A stretch of 64,000 bases of DNA from Cupriavidus alkaliphilus (GTDB lineage: Bacteria; Pseudomonadota; Gammaproteobacteria; Burkholderiales; Burkholderiaceae): NCBI RefSeq assembly GCF_900094595.1, contig NZ_FMAD01000013.1:93751-157750 (forward strand), read 5' to 3'. The translations under genes were made by a program, and so were the position numbers. Within the stretch, counting starts at the first letter, position 1, and every line of letters begins with the position of its first letter. Below the pieces are notes generated by a model. That model did not search any database, had not been told where the DNA came from, and saw nothing but the letters and a program-made list of their open reading frames with translations. Positions 43,274-51,688 of this stretch are shown piece by piece.

Positions 43274-44272
43274 TCATGTCCGCTGCGCAACGGGCTGCGC
43301 CGCGGCGGCCAATGCCTGCCGCACCGTGCGCAGCGCCAGCGGAATCTTGAAATCGTTGCCGCCATGGCCGCGCGCCCCGGCGAGCGCCGCGTCGGCGGCC
43401 GCCTGCCAGCTGGCCGCATCCGCCGCCCTGCCGCGCAGTGCCTGCTCGGCGCCGTCCGCCCGCCACGGGCGCGGCGCCACGCCGCCCAGCGCGATGCGGG
43501 CGCCGCGCACCTGGCCGCCGGCCACGTCGAGCACCAGCGCCACCGACACCAGCGCAAACGCATACGAGGCGCGGTCGCGCACCTTGCGGTAAAGCTGGCG
43601 CCCAGCCGGCGGCGGCGGCAGCGTGACCGCGGCAATCATCTCGCCATGCCGGAGCTGGGTCTCGAGGTGCGGCGTCGCGCCCGGCAGCCGGTGCAGCTCG
43701 CGCACCGCGATGACGCGCCCGCCGCCCTGCGGCAAGACGGTATGCACGCGCGCGTCCAGCGCCGCCATCGCCACCGCCATGTCGGACGGATGCACGGCGA
43801 TGCAGGACTCGCTGCCGCCCAGGATGGCATTCATGCGGTTGTGGCCCTGCATCGCCGCGCAGCCGCTGCCGGGCGTGCGCTTGTTGCACGGCATGTGCGG
43901 ATCGTAGAAATAGGCGCAGCGCGTGCGCTGCAGCAGGTTGCCCGCGGTCGACGCCTTGTTGCGGATCTGCCCGGATGCGCCCGCCAGCAGCGCCTGCGAC
44001 AGCAGCGGATAGCGCGCGCGCACGCGCGGGTCCGCCGCCAGGTCGCTGTTGCGCACCTGCGCGCCGATGCGCAGCCCGCCGTCCGCGGCATCCTCGATCG
44101 CGGCGAGCGGCAGCCGGCTGACGTCGACCAGGTGGCGCGGCTGCTCGATGCCCAGCTTCATCAGGTCGAGCAGGTTGGTGCCGCCGCCGATAAAGCGGGC
44201 GCCGTCCCGGCTGGCGACGGCCTGCACCGCCTCGGCGGCGTTGCCGGCGCGCTCATAGCTGAAGGTCATCAT
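43274..44272 (-). CDS. FAD-binding subunit of aldehyde/xanthine oxidoreductase family (operon 2)
   Basis: This 332-residue PaoB-like subunit starts MMTFSYERAGNAAEAVQAVASRDGARFIGGGTNLLDLMKLGIEQPRHLVDVS. It includes the 4Fe-4S segment LQRTRCAYFYDPHMPCNKRTPGSGCAAM. Start ATG 44272 (or 44269) overlaps the 2Fe-2S gene stop by four bases. It is 83 bp upstream of the molybdopterin subunit gene. Confidence 0.94.
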   Translation of the reverse strand: MMTFSYERAGNAAEAVQAVASRDGARFIGGGTNLLDLMKLGIEQPRHLVDVSRLPLAAIEDAADGGLRIGAQVRNSDLAADPRVRARYPLLSQALLAGASGQIRNKASTAGNLLQRTRCAYFYDPHMPCNKRTPGSGCAAMQGHNRMNAILGGSESCIAVHPSDMAVAMAALDARVHTVLPQGGGRVIAVRELHRLPGATPHLETQLRHGEMIAAVTLPPPPAGRQLYRKVRDRASYAFALVSVALVLDVAGGQVRGARIALGGVAPRPWRADGAEQALRGRAADAASWQAAADAALAGARGHGGNDFKIPLALRTVRQALAAAAQPVAQRT

Positions 44273-44937
44273 GCCTGGCCTCCGTCGGCGGCATCGCGGA
44301 TCGCGGCGACGATGTTCGGGTAGGCCGCGCAGCGGCACAGGTTGCCGCTCATGCGCTCGCCGATCTCGGCCTCGTCGAGCGCGAACGTCCGCGCGGCGAC
44401 ATCGCGGCTGGCATGGCTGGGCCAGCCTGCACGCACCTCGGCCAGCATGCCGACGGCCGAGCAGATCTGGCCGGGCGTGCAGTAGCCGCACTGGAACGCG
44501 TCACGCGCGATAAATGCGGATTGCAGGGGATGCAGCGCATCGCCGTCGGCGAGGCCCTCGATGGTGGTGATGGCGTCGCCGTCGTGCATCACCGCCAGCG
44601 TCAGGCAGGCATTGATGCGGCGGCCGTTCACCAGCACGGTGCAGGCGCCGCACTGGCCATGGTCGCAGCCTTTCTTGGTGCCGGTCAGGCCGAGCTGGTT
44701 GCGCAGCGCGTCCAACAGCGTCGTGCGCACATCCAGTTGCACCGCGTGGTCTGCGCCGTTGATGCGCAAGGTCAGCGGCCGCAGCGGCACGGCGGCGGGC
44801 GCGGCATTCGAGACTGACGATGGGCCCGCTGCGCCCTGCGCCGGGGCAGGGCCGACTGCGAACAGCATGCCGCTCGCCGCGCTGGCGCGCAGCACGGCGC
44901 GGCGACCGGGGTTTTGCGGATGGTCCGCCTGATCCAT
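44269..44937 (-). CDS. 2Fe-2S subunit of aldehyde/xanthine oxidoreductase family (operon 2)
   Basis: This 222-residue PaoA-like subunit has cluster motifs KKGCDHGQCGACTVLVNGRRINAC and FQCGYCTPGQICSAVG...MSGNLCRCAAYPNI. The N-terminus NPGRRAVLRASAASGMLFAVGPAPAQG is an RR-type signal of Tat character. A longer insert follows the second motif (RAGWPSHASRDVAARTFALDEAE). An AraC gene lies 126 bp upstream on the same strand and may control the operon. Confidence 0.94.
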   Translation of the reverse strand: MDQADHPQNPGRRAVLRASAASGMLFAVGPAPAQGAAGPSSVSNAAPAAVPLRPLTLRINGADHAVQLDVRTTLLDALRNQLGLTGTKKGCDHGQCGACTVLVNGRRINACLTLAVMHDGDAITTIEGLADGDALHPLQSAFIARDAFQCGYCTPGQICSAVGMLAEVRAGWPSHASRDVAARTFALDEAEIGERMSGNLCRCAAYPNIVAAIRDAADGGQA

Positions 44938-45063
44938 GGTCTGCTCCTGGTGAGGACGGCAGGGCCCGGCCCTGCCGCGCGGCGCGACAGACTTCCCCAG
45001 CGGAAGCCGCCACAGCCGGCACCGGCAGTATGTCGGCGCCAGCGGGGGCGTTTCTTTCAGATA

Positions 45064-45960
45064 TCAGGCGGAACTATCAGAATCCCGGCGCAAGTGCTGC
45101 CGATAGCTGCGCGGCGTCGTGCCGGTCAGGCGCTGGAAGGTGGAGGTGAAATGGCTCTGGCTCGAAAAGCCCAGTTCCAGTGCCACGGCACTGATCGGCA
45201 GCGCGCTGCCGCGCAGCAGGGCTTGCGCGCGCCGCACGCGCCTGTCGATGACGTAGGCATACGGGGCCATGCCGGTCTGCGCCTTGAAGCGCCGCGCGAA
45301 GGTGTCCACCGGCATGCCCGCGACGCCGGCCAGGTCGCCCAACGACAGCGACGCGTCCAGCCGCGCATCGATATAGTCGGTCAGGCGCGCCAGCAGCCGC
45401 TGGCCCAGCCCCTGCACGCGGCGCGCGGGCGCGGCCGGCGCTGCGCCCGCGATGCGCAGCGCCACCAGCGACACCAGGTGCTCGAGGTAGACCAGTTCGG
45501 GAACGCGGCCGGCGGCCATCTCGGCGCTGAGCGAGGTCAGCAGTGCCTGCACTACCGCGTCGGCGGTGTCATTGATGCGCATCGGCAATTGCGCCAGGCG
45601 GTCGCAACCCGGCAGCGCCAGGGCCGGATCGAGCCACAGCGCGGTGTAGACCAGGTCGGCGTCGCGGAAATGCCCGCTGCGTTCCGCGTGGGCGGGCACG
45701 AAACTGAGCGTGCCGGGCCGGTCGCGCCCGTCGTGCATCAGGCGCCCTTCGCTGTAGACGCAAGTGCGGCCGGTCGACCCGCGCTCGGTCAGCACGATCA
45801 GGTGGCGCGGCGCGCTCCAGCGGAATTCCGCCTCGCCGCAGGCCCAGTGGCGATGGTCAAAAACCAGGCCGCCGCCGAGCATGGAGGTCGTGTACGCGGC
45901 AGCGGTCCTGGCCTGGCGTGCCTTGAGGCGGCCTTGACCGATGGCGGGGGTCAGGGTCAT
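45064..45960 (-). CDS. AraC-family transcriptional regulator
   Basis: This 298-residue regulator has an AraC-type sensory half with an LFXD-like cupin region (HLIVLTERGSTGRTCVYSEGRLMHDG...LSFVPAHAERSGHF). The C-terminal double HTH reads LSLGDLAGVAGMPVDTFARRFKAQTGMAPYAYVIDRRVRRAQALL and ISAVALELGFSSQSHFTSTFQRLTGTTPRSYRQHL. It lies just upstream of operon 2 of the molybdenum hydroxylase genes and 32 bp after ppk. Control of operon 2 is the simplest inference. Confidence 0.88.
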   Translation of the reverse strand: MTLTPAIGQGRLKARQARTAAAYTTSMLGGGLVFDHRHWACGEAEFRWSAPRHLIVLTERGSTGRTCVYSEGRLMHDGRDRPGTLSFVPAHAERSGHFRDADLVYTALWLDPALALPGCDRLAQLPMRINDTADAVVQALLTSLSAEMAAGRVPELVYLEHLVSLVALRIAGAAPAAPARRVQGLGQRLLARLTDYIDARLDASLSLGDLAGVAGMPVDTFARRFKAQTGMAPYAYVIDRRVRRAQALLRGSALPISAVALELGFSSQSHFTSTFQRLTGTTPRSYRQHLRRDSDSSA

Positions 45961-45992
45961 GGTCGTTCCTTTTGCGGAGGGATACGTGGCAC

Positions 45993-48119
45993 TCAGGTCA
46001 GCGCAGCCAGCAGCATGCGCTGCGCCGACTCGCCGTCCGGCACGGGCTGGCGCACGTAGTTGCCGTCAGGCGTCATCATCCACGCTTCGCGCCGGTCGGA
46101 CAGGTACGGCTCCAGGCCCTCGGAGAGAACCCTTTCCTTCAAGCGGGGATCGAGCACCGGAAAACATATTTCGATGCGACGGGACAGGCTGCGTTCCATC
46201 CATTCCCCGCTCGACAGCATGACCTTGTCGGCCCCGCCGTCGTGAAAGCAGAAGATGCGCGAGTGCTCGAGAAACCGGCCCATCACCGATTTCACCGTGA
46301 TGTGCTCGGACAGTCCGGCGACACCCGGACGCAGCGCGCACGCACCGCGGACGATCAGGTCGATGCGCACGCCCTGGCCTGACGCATCGTACAGCGCCTG
46401 GATCAACTCGGGCTCCAGCAGCGCATTCATCTTGGCGACGATGCGCCCCTTGCGCCCGGCCCCGGCATGCTCGGCTTCGCGCCGGATCGCTGCCAGCAGC
46501 TGCTGCTTCAGCGTAAACGGCGATTGCCAGATATGCGTCAGGCTTTGCGTCTGGCCGCGGCCGGTGAGCTGGCTGAACACCTGTGCCACATCCTGGGTCA
46601 GCGCTTCATCGCAGGTCAGCAAGCCGAAGTCCGTATAGCTGCGCGAGGTCTGGTGATGATAGTTGCCGGTCCCGAGATGCACATAGCGCCTGAGCCGTCC
46701 CTCCTCGCGCCGCACCACCATCAGGATCTTGGCGTGCGCCTTGAAACCGACCACGCCATAGACCACATGCGCCCCCACATCCTCGAGTTGCCCCGCCCAG
46801 CCGATGTTGGCCTCTTCGTCGAAGCGCGCCATCAGTTCCACCACGGCCGTGACCTCCTTGCCGTTTCGCGCCGCCTCGATCAGCGACGACAACAGCGCCG
46901 AGTCGTGCCCGGCCCGGTACACCGTCTGGCTGATCGCGACTACGTCCGGATCCTGCGCCGCCTGCCTGACGAAATCGACCACCGGCGCAAACGACTGGAA
47001 CGGATGGTGCAGCAGGATATCGCCATCGCGCATGGCGCGGAAGATATCGGGCTGGTCCCGCAGCGCCTTCGGCAAGCCCGGCCGGAAAGGCGGGTATTTC
47101 AGTTCCGGCCGGTCGACCTGGTCCGGCACCTGCATCAGGCGCACCAGGTTGACCGGGCCATTGACCGCGAACACCTCGCCGGGCGCGAGCCCAAACTGCT
47201 CCTGCAGGAACGCGGTCATGGCGCGGGGGCAATTGTCGGCCACCTCCAGCCGCACCGCATCGCCAAGGTGCCGGTGCGGCAGTTCGCCCTGCAGGGCCTC
47301 GCGCAGGTTCTTGACCTCTTCCTCGTCGACAAACAGCTCGCTGTTGCGCGTGACCCGGAACTGGTAGCAGCCGCGAACCGTCATGCCGCTGAACAGCTCG
47401 CCGACGTGGGCATGCAGGATCGAAGACAGGAACACGAAGCCGTGTTCGCATCCGGCGATCGGCGCTGGCAGCGCGATCACGCGTGGCAACGCCCTGGGCG
47501 CCTGCACGATGGCATTGCCGGAGCTGCGGCCGAACGCGTCCTTGCCCTCCAGCTCAACGGCGAAGTTCAGGCTCTTGTTCAGCACCCGCGGAAACGGATG
47601 CGCCGGATCCAGCCTGATCGGCGTCAGGACCGGCATCAGTTCGGCGAAGAAGTATTCGCGAATCCAGTCCTGCTGCGCGGCGCTCCACGATGGCCGCCGC
47701 AAGAAGCAGATCTGCTCCTGGGCCATGGCGGGAATCAGCACGTCATTGAACAGCCGGTACTGTTGATCGACCAGTTCGCGCACCCGCTGGTGGACCGCGG
47801 CATAAACGGCCTGCGGCGTCAGCCCGTCCGGACCGACCACCGGCGACGACAGCACGCATTGTTCCTTCAACCCCGCCACGCGGACTTCGTAGAATTCGTC
47901 GAGGTTGCTGCTGAAGGTGCACAGGGCCCGCAGGCGCTCGAGCAGCGGCATGGCGGGATCGGCCGCCTGCTGCAGAACGCGGTAAAAGAATTCCAGCTGG
48001 CTGAGTTCGCGGTTGATGTAGCGCGCATTGCCGTTGGGCAAGGTGGCCGCATCCGCCGGGTCGCGCCCGCTGCGGGGATCCTGCGATTCGTCCTGCATGA
48101 CGCCAGATTCGTGTCTCAT
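45993..48119 (-). CDS. ppk1: Polyphosphate kinase 1
   Basis: This 708-residue enzyme builds polyphosphate from ATP and also works in reverse. The N-terminus ARYINRELSQLEFFYRVLQQAADPAMPLLERLRALCTFSSNLDEFYEVRVAGL is the PPK1 signature. The catalytic domain has HPFQSFAPVVDFVRQAA, the phosphorylated-His motif VGFKAHAKILMVVRREEGRLRRYVHLGTGNYH and VRGACALRPGVAGLSEHITVKSVMGRFLEHSRIFCFHDGG. ATG 48119 is chosen; another lies at 48098. Some Cupriavidus strains encode two PPK1 copies, so this may be a paralogue. There is no ppx next to it. Confidence 0.93.
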   Translation of the reverse strand: MRHESGVMQDESQDPRSGRDPADAATLPNGNARYINRELSQLEFFYRVLQQAADPAMPLLERLRALCTFSSNLDEFYEVRVAGLKEQCVLSSPVVGPDGLTPQAVYAAVHQRVRELVDQQYRLFNDVLIPAMAQEQICFLRRPSWSAAQQDWIREYFFAELMPVLTPIRLDPAHPFPRVLNKSLNFAVELEGKDAFGRSSGNAIVQAPRALPRVIALPAPIAGCEHGFVFLSSILHAHVGELFSGMTVRGCYQFRVTRNSELFVDEEEVKNLREALQGELPHRHLGDAVRLEVADNCPRAMTAFLQEQFGLAPGEVFAVNGPVNLVRLMQVPDQVDRPELKYPPFRPGLPKALRDQPDIFRAMRDGDILLHHPFQSFAPVVDFVRQAAQDPDVVAISQTVYRAGHDSALLSSLIEAARNGKEVTAVVELMARFDEEANIGWAGQLEDVGAHVVYGVVGFKAHAKILMVVRREEGRLRRYVHLGTGNYHHQTSRSYTDFGLLTCDEALTQDVAQVFSQLTGRGQTQSLTHIWQSPFTLKQQLLAAIRREAEHAGAGRKGRIVAKMNALLEPELIQALYDASGQGVRIDLIVRGACALRPGVAGLSEHITVKSVMGRFLEHSRIFCFHDGGADKVMLSSGEWMERSLSRRIEICFPVLDPRLKERVLSEGLEPYLSDRREAWMMTPDGNYVRQPVPDGESAQRMLLAALT

Positions 48120-48253
48120 GCTGCCGTGCCTGGAAAAACTGTTTTCCGATTCTAGCTGGCGTAGCGCGCATCGGCGCGATTGCGCTAGCGGCGTTGGCGT
48201 AAGAGGTTCTGCCTTGGAACACCCATATCTCGCCAATGTGACGCGTACACCAG

Positions 48254-49204
48254 CTAGGCCGTCTGCAATGCGCCGCCGCGCGCCATGCGGCGGATCGCCT
48301 GCGGCGGTTGCCCGAACGCCCGCAGGAAGGCCCGCCGCATGCGCTCGGGATCGCCGAAACCGGTCTCCCGAGCCACCACGTCGATGGGGTGGCGTCCGCT
48401 TTCCATCATCAGCCGCGCCGCCTCCACGCGCAGGCGCTCCACGGCCTTGGCCGGGCTCTGCCCGGTTTCGTCGCGGAATGCGCGCGAGAACTGCCGGGCG
48501 CTGAGGTGCGCGGCATTGGCCAGCTGCTCCACCGACAGCTCCTGTTGCAGGTTCTGCCGGGCGAAATCCAGCGCGCCGCGAATACGATCGGAGCGCGGCT
48601 CCAGGTCCAGCAGCGCCGAAAATTGCGACTGGCCGCCGGCGCGGCGATGGTACACAACCAGGCTCTTGGCCACGCCGCGCGCGACCGCGGCGCCCGCGTC
48701 CTTTTCCACCAGTGCCAGCGCCAGGTCGATGCAGGCCGACATCCCCGCCGAGGTCCAGACCGGACCGTCGATGATGAAGATGCGGTCCTCCTCCACGCCG
48801 ACGTCCGGGAAGCGGCGCCTCAGCTCCTCGGCGTAGTACCAGTGCGTGGTGGCGCGGCGGCCGGCCAGCAGGCCCGCCTCCGCCAGGGTGAAGGCACCGG
48901 TACACGTGGCGCCGATGCGCCGCGACGTGCGCGCCGCGCGCTGCAGGAACTTCACCAGCGCCGGCGGCGCAGGCAGGACGTCATTGTCTCCCACCACCAG
49001 CACGGTATCGAAGCGACGCCGCCCAAACGGCGCGGTGCTGACGGCAAAGCCGCCGGAACTTGCCACGGGGCCGCCATGTTCGGACAGCAAGTGAACCTGG
49101 TACAGCGGCTCGCCAAGCGCCCGGTTGGCGAACTCGAGCACCGTCGACACCGCAAGGTTCAGCGCCTGGAAGCCGGGATAGAGGGCAAGGGCCACATGGT
49201 GCAT
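48254..49204 (-). CDS. GlxA-family AraC regulator with DJ-1/PfpI domain
   Basis: The product has 316 residues. The N-terminal half is a DJ-1/PfpI-like domain (MHHVALALYPGFQALNLAVSTVLEFANR ... RIGATCTGAFTLAEAGLLAGRRATTHW) with Cys in the ATCTGAF nucleophile-elbow position. The C-terminal AraC HTH reads LSVEQLANAAHLSARQFSRAFRDETGQSPAKAVERLRVEAARLMM and IDVVARETGFGDPERMRRAFLRAFG. GGGAG precedes ATG 49204 at 7 bases. It is divergent from an SDR gene (174-bp spacer), its likely target. Confidence 0.92.
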   Translation of the reverse strand: MHHVALALYPGFQALNLAVSTVLEFANRALGEPLYQVHLLSEHGGPVASSGGFAVSTAPFGRRRFDTVLVVGDNDVLPAPPALVKFLQRAARTSRRIGATCTGAFTLAEAGLLAGRRATTHWYYAEELRRRFPDVGVEEDRIFIIDGPVWTSAGMSACIDLALALVEKDAGAAVARGVAKSLVVYHRRAGGQSQFSALLDLEPRSDRIRGALDFARQNLQQELSVEQLANAAHLSARQFSRAFRDETGQSPAKAVERLRVEAARLMMESGRHPIDVVARETGFGDPERMRRAFLRAFGQPPQAIRRMARGGALQTA

Positions 49205-49378
49205 GGTGAACTCCCGATGGCGGCGGCAGCACGTTCTCCGCCATGGCATGAAAGGTGGGATATACGACATTGTTGCCATCGCCATTGTGCACCTAATCTT
49301 CGATGCACGCAGCGGCGATACGCACGGCCGGCTGCCACGGAACTTCTCACTGCTTTCCCACTGTTATGGAGCTTCAAC

Positions 49379-50182
49379 GTGACAACTCACACCTACGCTG
49401 GCACCGCCCTGATCACCGGGGCTTCCTCGGGCATCGGCGCCATCTACGCGGATCGGCTGGCGCGCCGCGGCCATGACCTGATCCTGGTGGCGCGCAACCG
49501 CGGCCGGCTCGAGGCCCTGGCGCGGCGCATCACCGACCAGACCGGCCGCTCCGTCGAGATCGTCACGGCCGACCTGGGCCAGGCGGCCGAGGTACGCCAC
49601 GTCGAAAACATCCTGAGGACGGACGCCAGCATCACCACGCTGGTCAACAACGCGGGCTTCGGTGGCGCACGGCCGTTGCTGGAGTCGGACGTCGACACGA
49701 TGCAGGCAATGGTCGAACTCAACGTCACGGCGCTGACCCGCCTCACCTATGCCGCTGCGCCAGCCTTCGTGGCGCGGGGCCAGGGCACGATCATCAATAT
49801 TGCCTCGATCGTCGCGATCGCGCCCGAGGTACTGAACGGCGTGTACGGCGGCTCCAAGGCCTTTGTGCTGGCCTTTACCCAGTCGCTGCAGCATGAGCTT
49901 GCCGGCAAGGGCGTGCGCGTCCAGGCGGTGCTGCCGGGGGCGACCCGCACGGCGTTCTGGGACGTTGCCGGGCAGCCTGTCGAGAACCTGCCGGAAGCGC
50001 TGGTGATGGACGGCGACGACCTGGTCGATGCAGCGCTGGCTGGCCTGGACCAGGGCGAGGCGATCACGCTGCCGTCGTTGCCGGACGCCGGGGACTGGCA
50101 GGCATTCGAGGCCGCACGCGCCGCGCTCGGGCCGAATCTTTCGCGTGCACAGCCGGCCGCGCGGTACGGCATTGTGCGGTAA
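49379..50182 (+). CDS. Short-chain dehydrogenase/reductase
   Basis: This 267-residue SDR enzyme has the cofactor site ALITGASSGIGAIYADRLARRG (residues 9-30), Asp of AD in VTADLGQA, NNAGFGGARP, and the catalytic Ser/Tyr/Lys in INIASIVAIAPEVLNGVYGGSKAF. The start is GTG 49379 with TGGAGC upstream; no ATG fits. It belongs to the DltE-like short reductases of unassigned substrate. The divergent GlxA-type gene suggests joint regulation. Confidence 0.9.
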   Translation: MTTHTYAGTALITGASSGIGAIYADRLARRGHDLILVARNRGRLEALARRITDQTGRSVEIVTADLGQAAEVRHVENILRTDASITTLVNNAGFGGARPLLESDVDTMQAMVELNVTALTRLTYAAAPAFVARGQGTIINIASIVAIAPEVLNGVYGGSKAFVLAFTQSLQHELAGKGVRVQAVLPGATRTAFWDVAGQPVENLPEALVMDGDDLVDAALAGLDQGEAITLPSLPDAGDWQAFEAARAALGPNLSRAQPAARYGIVR

Positions 50183-50282
50183 TCGTCCACGTCCGGAGCG
50201 CCCGCCCGGCTGCGCCATATGCGCCGCACGCGCGGGCACCGGCAAACGTGCCGGCCGAAACCTTTACGACAGGAAATTCGCC

Positions 50283-50504
50283 ATGAACCTGGAACTGAAA
50301 CGGAAAATCGCCTTCGCGCTGTCGATGGGCGTGGTGACCACGGGGATCATCTCGTTCGCCCTGCTGGCCCTCAATATCGGATTCACCGAGGAATTCGCGC
50401 TGACCTGGCTGCGCTCGTGGGGCGTCGGCTATGTAATCGTCATTCCCGCCATCCTGCTGGTCGGGCCGCGCCTGCAGGCGCAGGTCGAGCGCTGGGTGCG
50501 TTGA
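50283..50504 (+). CDS. DUF2798 family membrane protein
   Basis: This 73-residue protein has two helices (KIAFALSMGVVTTGIISFALLALNIG and WLRSWGVGYVIVIPAILLVGPRLQAQVERWV). This is the DUF2798 pattern, whose function is not known. ATG 50283 follows a weak AGGAAATTCGCC ribosome-binding site. It lies 100 bp after the SDR gene on the same strand and may share a transcript. Confidence 0.88.
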   Translation: MNLELKRKIAFALSMGVVTTGIISFALLALNIGFTEEFALTWLRSWGVGYVIVIPAILLVGPRLQAQVERWVR

Positions 50505-50622
50505 TGCCCCGTACCGCGCCGCGCGAGGATTGCGCGATTGTCATGGAAGCGAGATAGACAGCGGGTCTCCGGCTTGCTGAACTCCACGGGCGATTCGCCC
50601 ACCCCTGGAAAAGGAGTTCGCC

Positions 50623-51657
50623 GTGGACCTGAAGACCCTCAGCATCGCCACCTTCAACCTGTACAACCTCAACCTGCCGGGCCTGCCGCTCTATACCGAC
50701 AGCAACGGCTGGAGCGAGCAGGAATACGAGCGCAAGATCGCCTGGACCGCAAGCCAGCTCAAGCTGATCGATGCCGACGTGGTCGGATTCCAGGAGCTAT
50801 GGCATGGCGAGGCGCTGACCGCGGCGGTCGAGGCCGCCGGGCTTGCCGCCGACTACGACGTGGTGGTGCCCGACAACGCCGACGGCAAGGGCATCGTCTG
50901 CGCCGCCATTGTCCGCCGCGGGCTGCTGGCGGGCGAGTCCGAATGGATCGCCGATTTCCCCGAGGATTTCGTGCTCAAGGCAAAGGGGGACGACCCGCAG
51001 ACCCCGCAGATCAGCGTCAATATTCGCGGCTTCTCCCGGCCGGTGCTGCATTTCGCCATCCGGCCGCGCGAGGACGAGCCCGCCATGCAGATGTATGTGT
51101 GCCATCTCAAGTCGAAGCAGCCGACCCGGATCGATGGCGAGGCCTGGTATGAAAAGGAGATCTATTCCCGGCATGCAAAGGCCATCGGCGCCGCGCTGTC
51201 GACCATCCGCCGTACCGCCGAAGCGGCAGCGCTGCGCTTTATCCTGACCAACCGCATGAAGGGCAACAATACCGCGGTGGTCGTCATGGGCGATATCAAC
51301 GACGGGCAGCTGAGCAACACCGCCAATATCCTGACCGAACAGCCGGCCTACCTGGTCGGCGACTCGGTCGGCGGCGGCGACATCGCCCTGTATACGGCGC
51401 AAACGCTGCAGGAATACCGCGACACGCGCGATGTCTACTACACCCATGTGTTCCAGGACTTTCGCGAATCGCTCGACCATATCCTGGTCAGCGAGCAACT
51501 CTACGACAACAGCCGGCGCCGCCGCTGGCTGTTCGACGGCCTCGTCGTCAACAACGATCACCTGAACTTCGGCGACCACAAGGCTCTGGGCACCAACGAC
51601 CACGGCATCATCCGCGCGGTGTTCAAGCATCGCCCCATCCGGGACGACCTGGCATGA
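50623..51657 (+). CDS. Endonuclease/exonuclease/phosphatase-superfamily protein
   Basis: This 344-residue metal-dependent phosphoesterase fold protein shows LSIATFNLYNLNLPG (first metal Asn), DVVGFQELWH (metal Glu), VVVMGDINDGQLSN (Asp/Asn) and FGDHKALGTNDHGIIRAVF (Asp-His pair). Start GTG 50623 has AAGGAG about 7 bases upstream. No signal peptide is visible, so it is probably cytoplasmic. The substrate may be nucleic acid, lipid or a sugar phosphate; nothing nearby settles it. Confidence 0.85.
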   Translation: MDLKTLSIATFNLYNLNLPGLPLYTDSNGWSEQEYERKIAWTASQLKLIDADVVGFQELWHGEALTAAVEAAGLAADYDVVVPDNADGKGIVCAAIVRRGLLAGESEWIADFPEDFVLKAKGDDPQTPQISVNIRGFSRPVLHFAIRPREDEPAMQMYVCHLKSKQPTRIDGEAWYEKEIYSRHAKAIGAALSTIRRTAEAAALRFILTNRMKGNNTAVVVMGDINDGQLSNTANILTEQPAYLVGDSVGGGDIALYTAQTLQEYRDTRDVYYTHVFQDFRESLDHILVSEQLYDNSRRRRWLFDGLVVNNDHLNFGDHKALGTNDHGIIRAVFKHRPIRDDLA

Positions 51658-51688
51658 CACGGGCACGCCTGCGCCGGCGCCCTGCCCG

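Noticed and set aside
40887..43592. A 901-codon plus-strand frame over the operon 2 molybdopterin gene
   Set aside because: Low-complexity His/Arg/Gly composition and no family motif; it is a shadow of the minus-strand gene.
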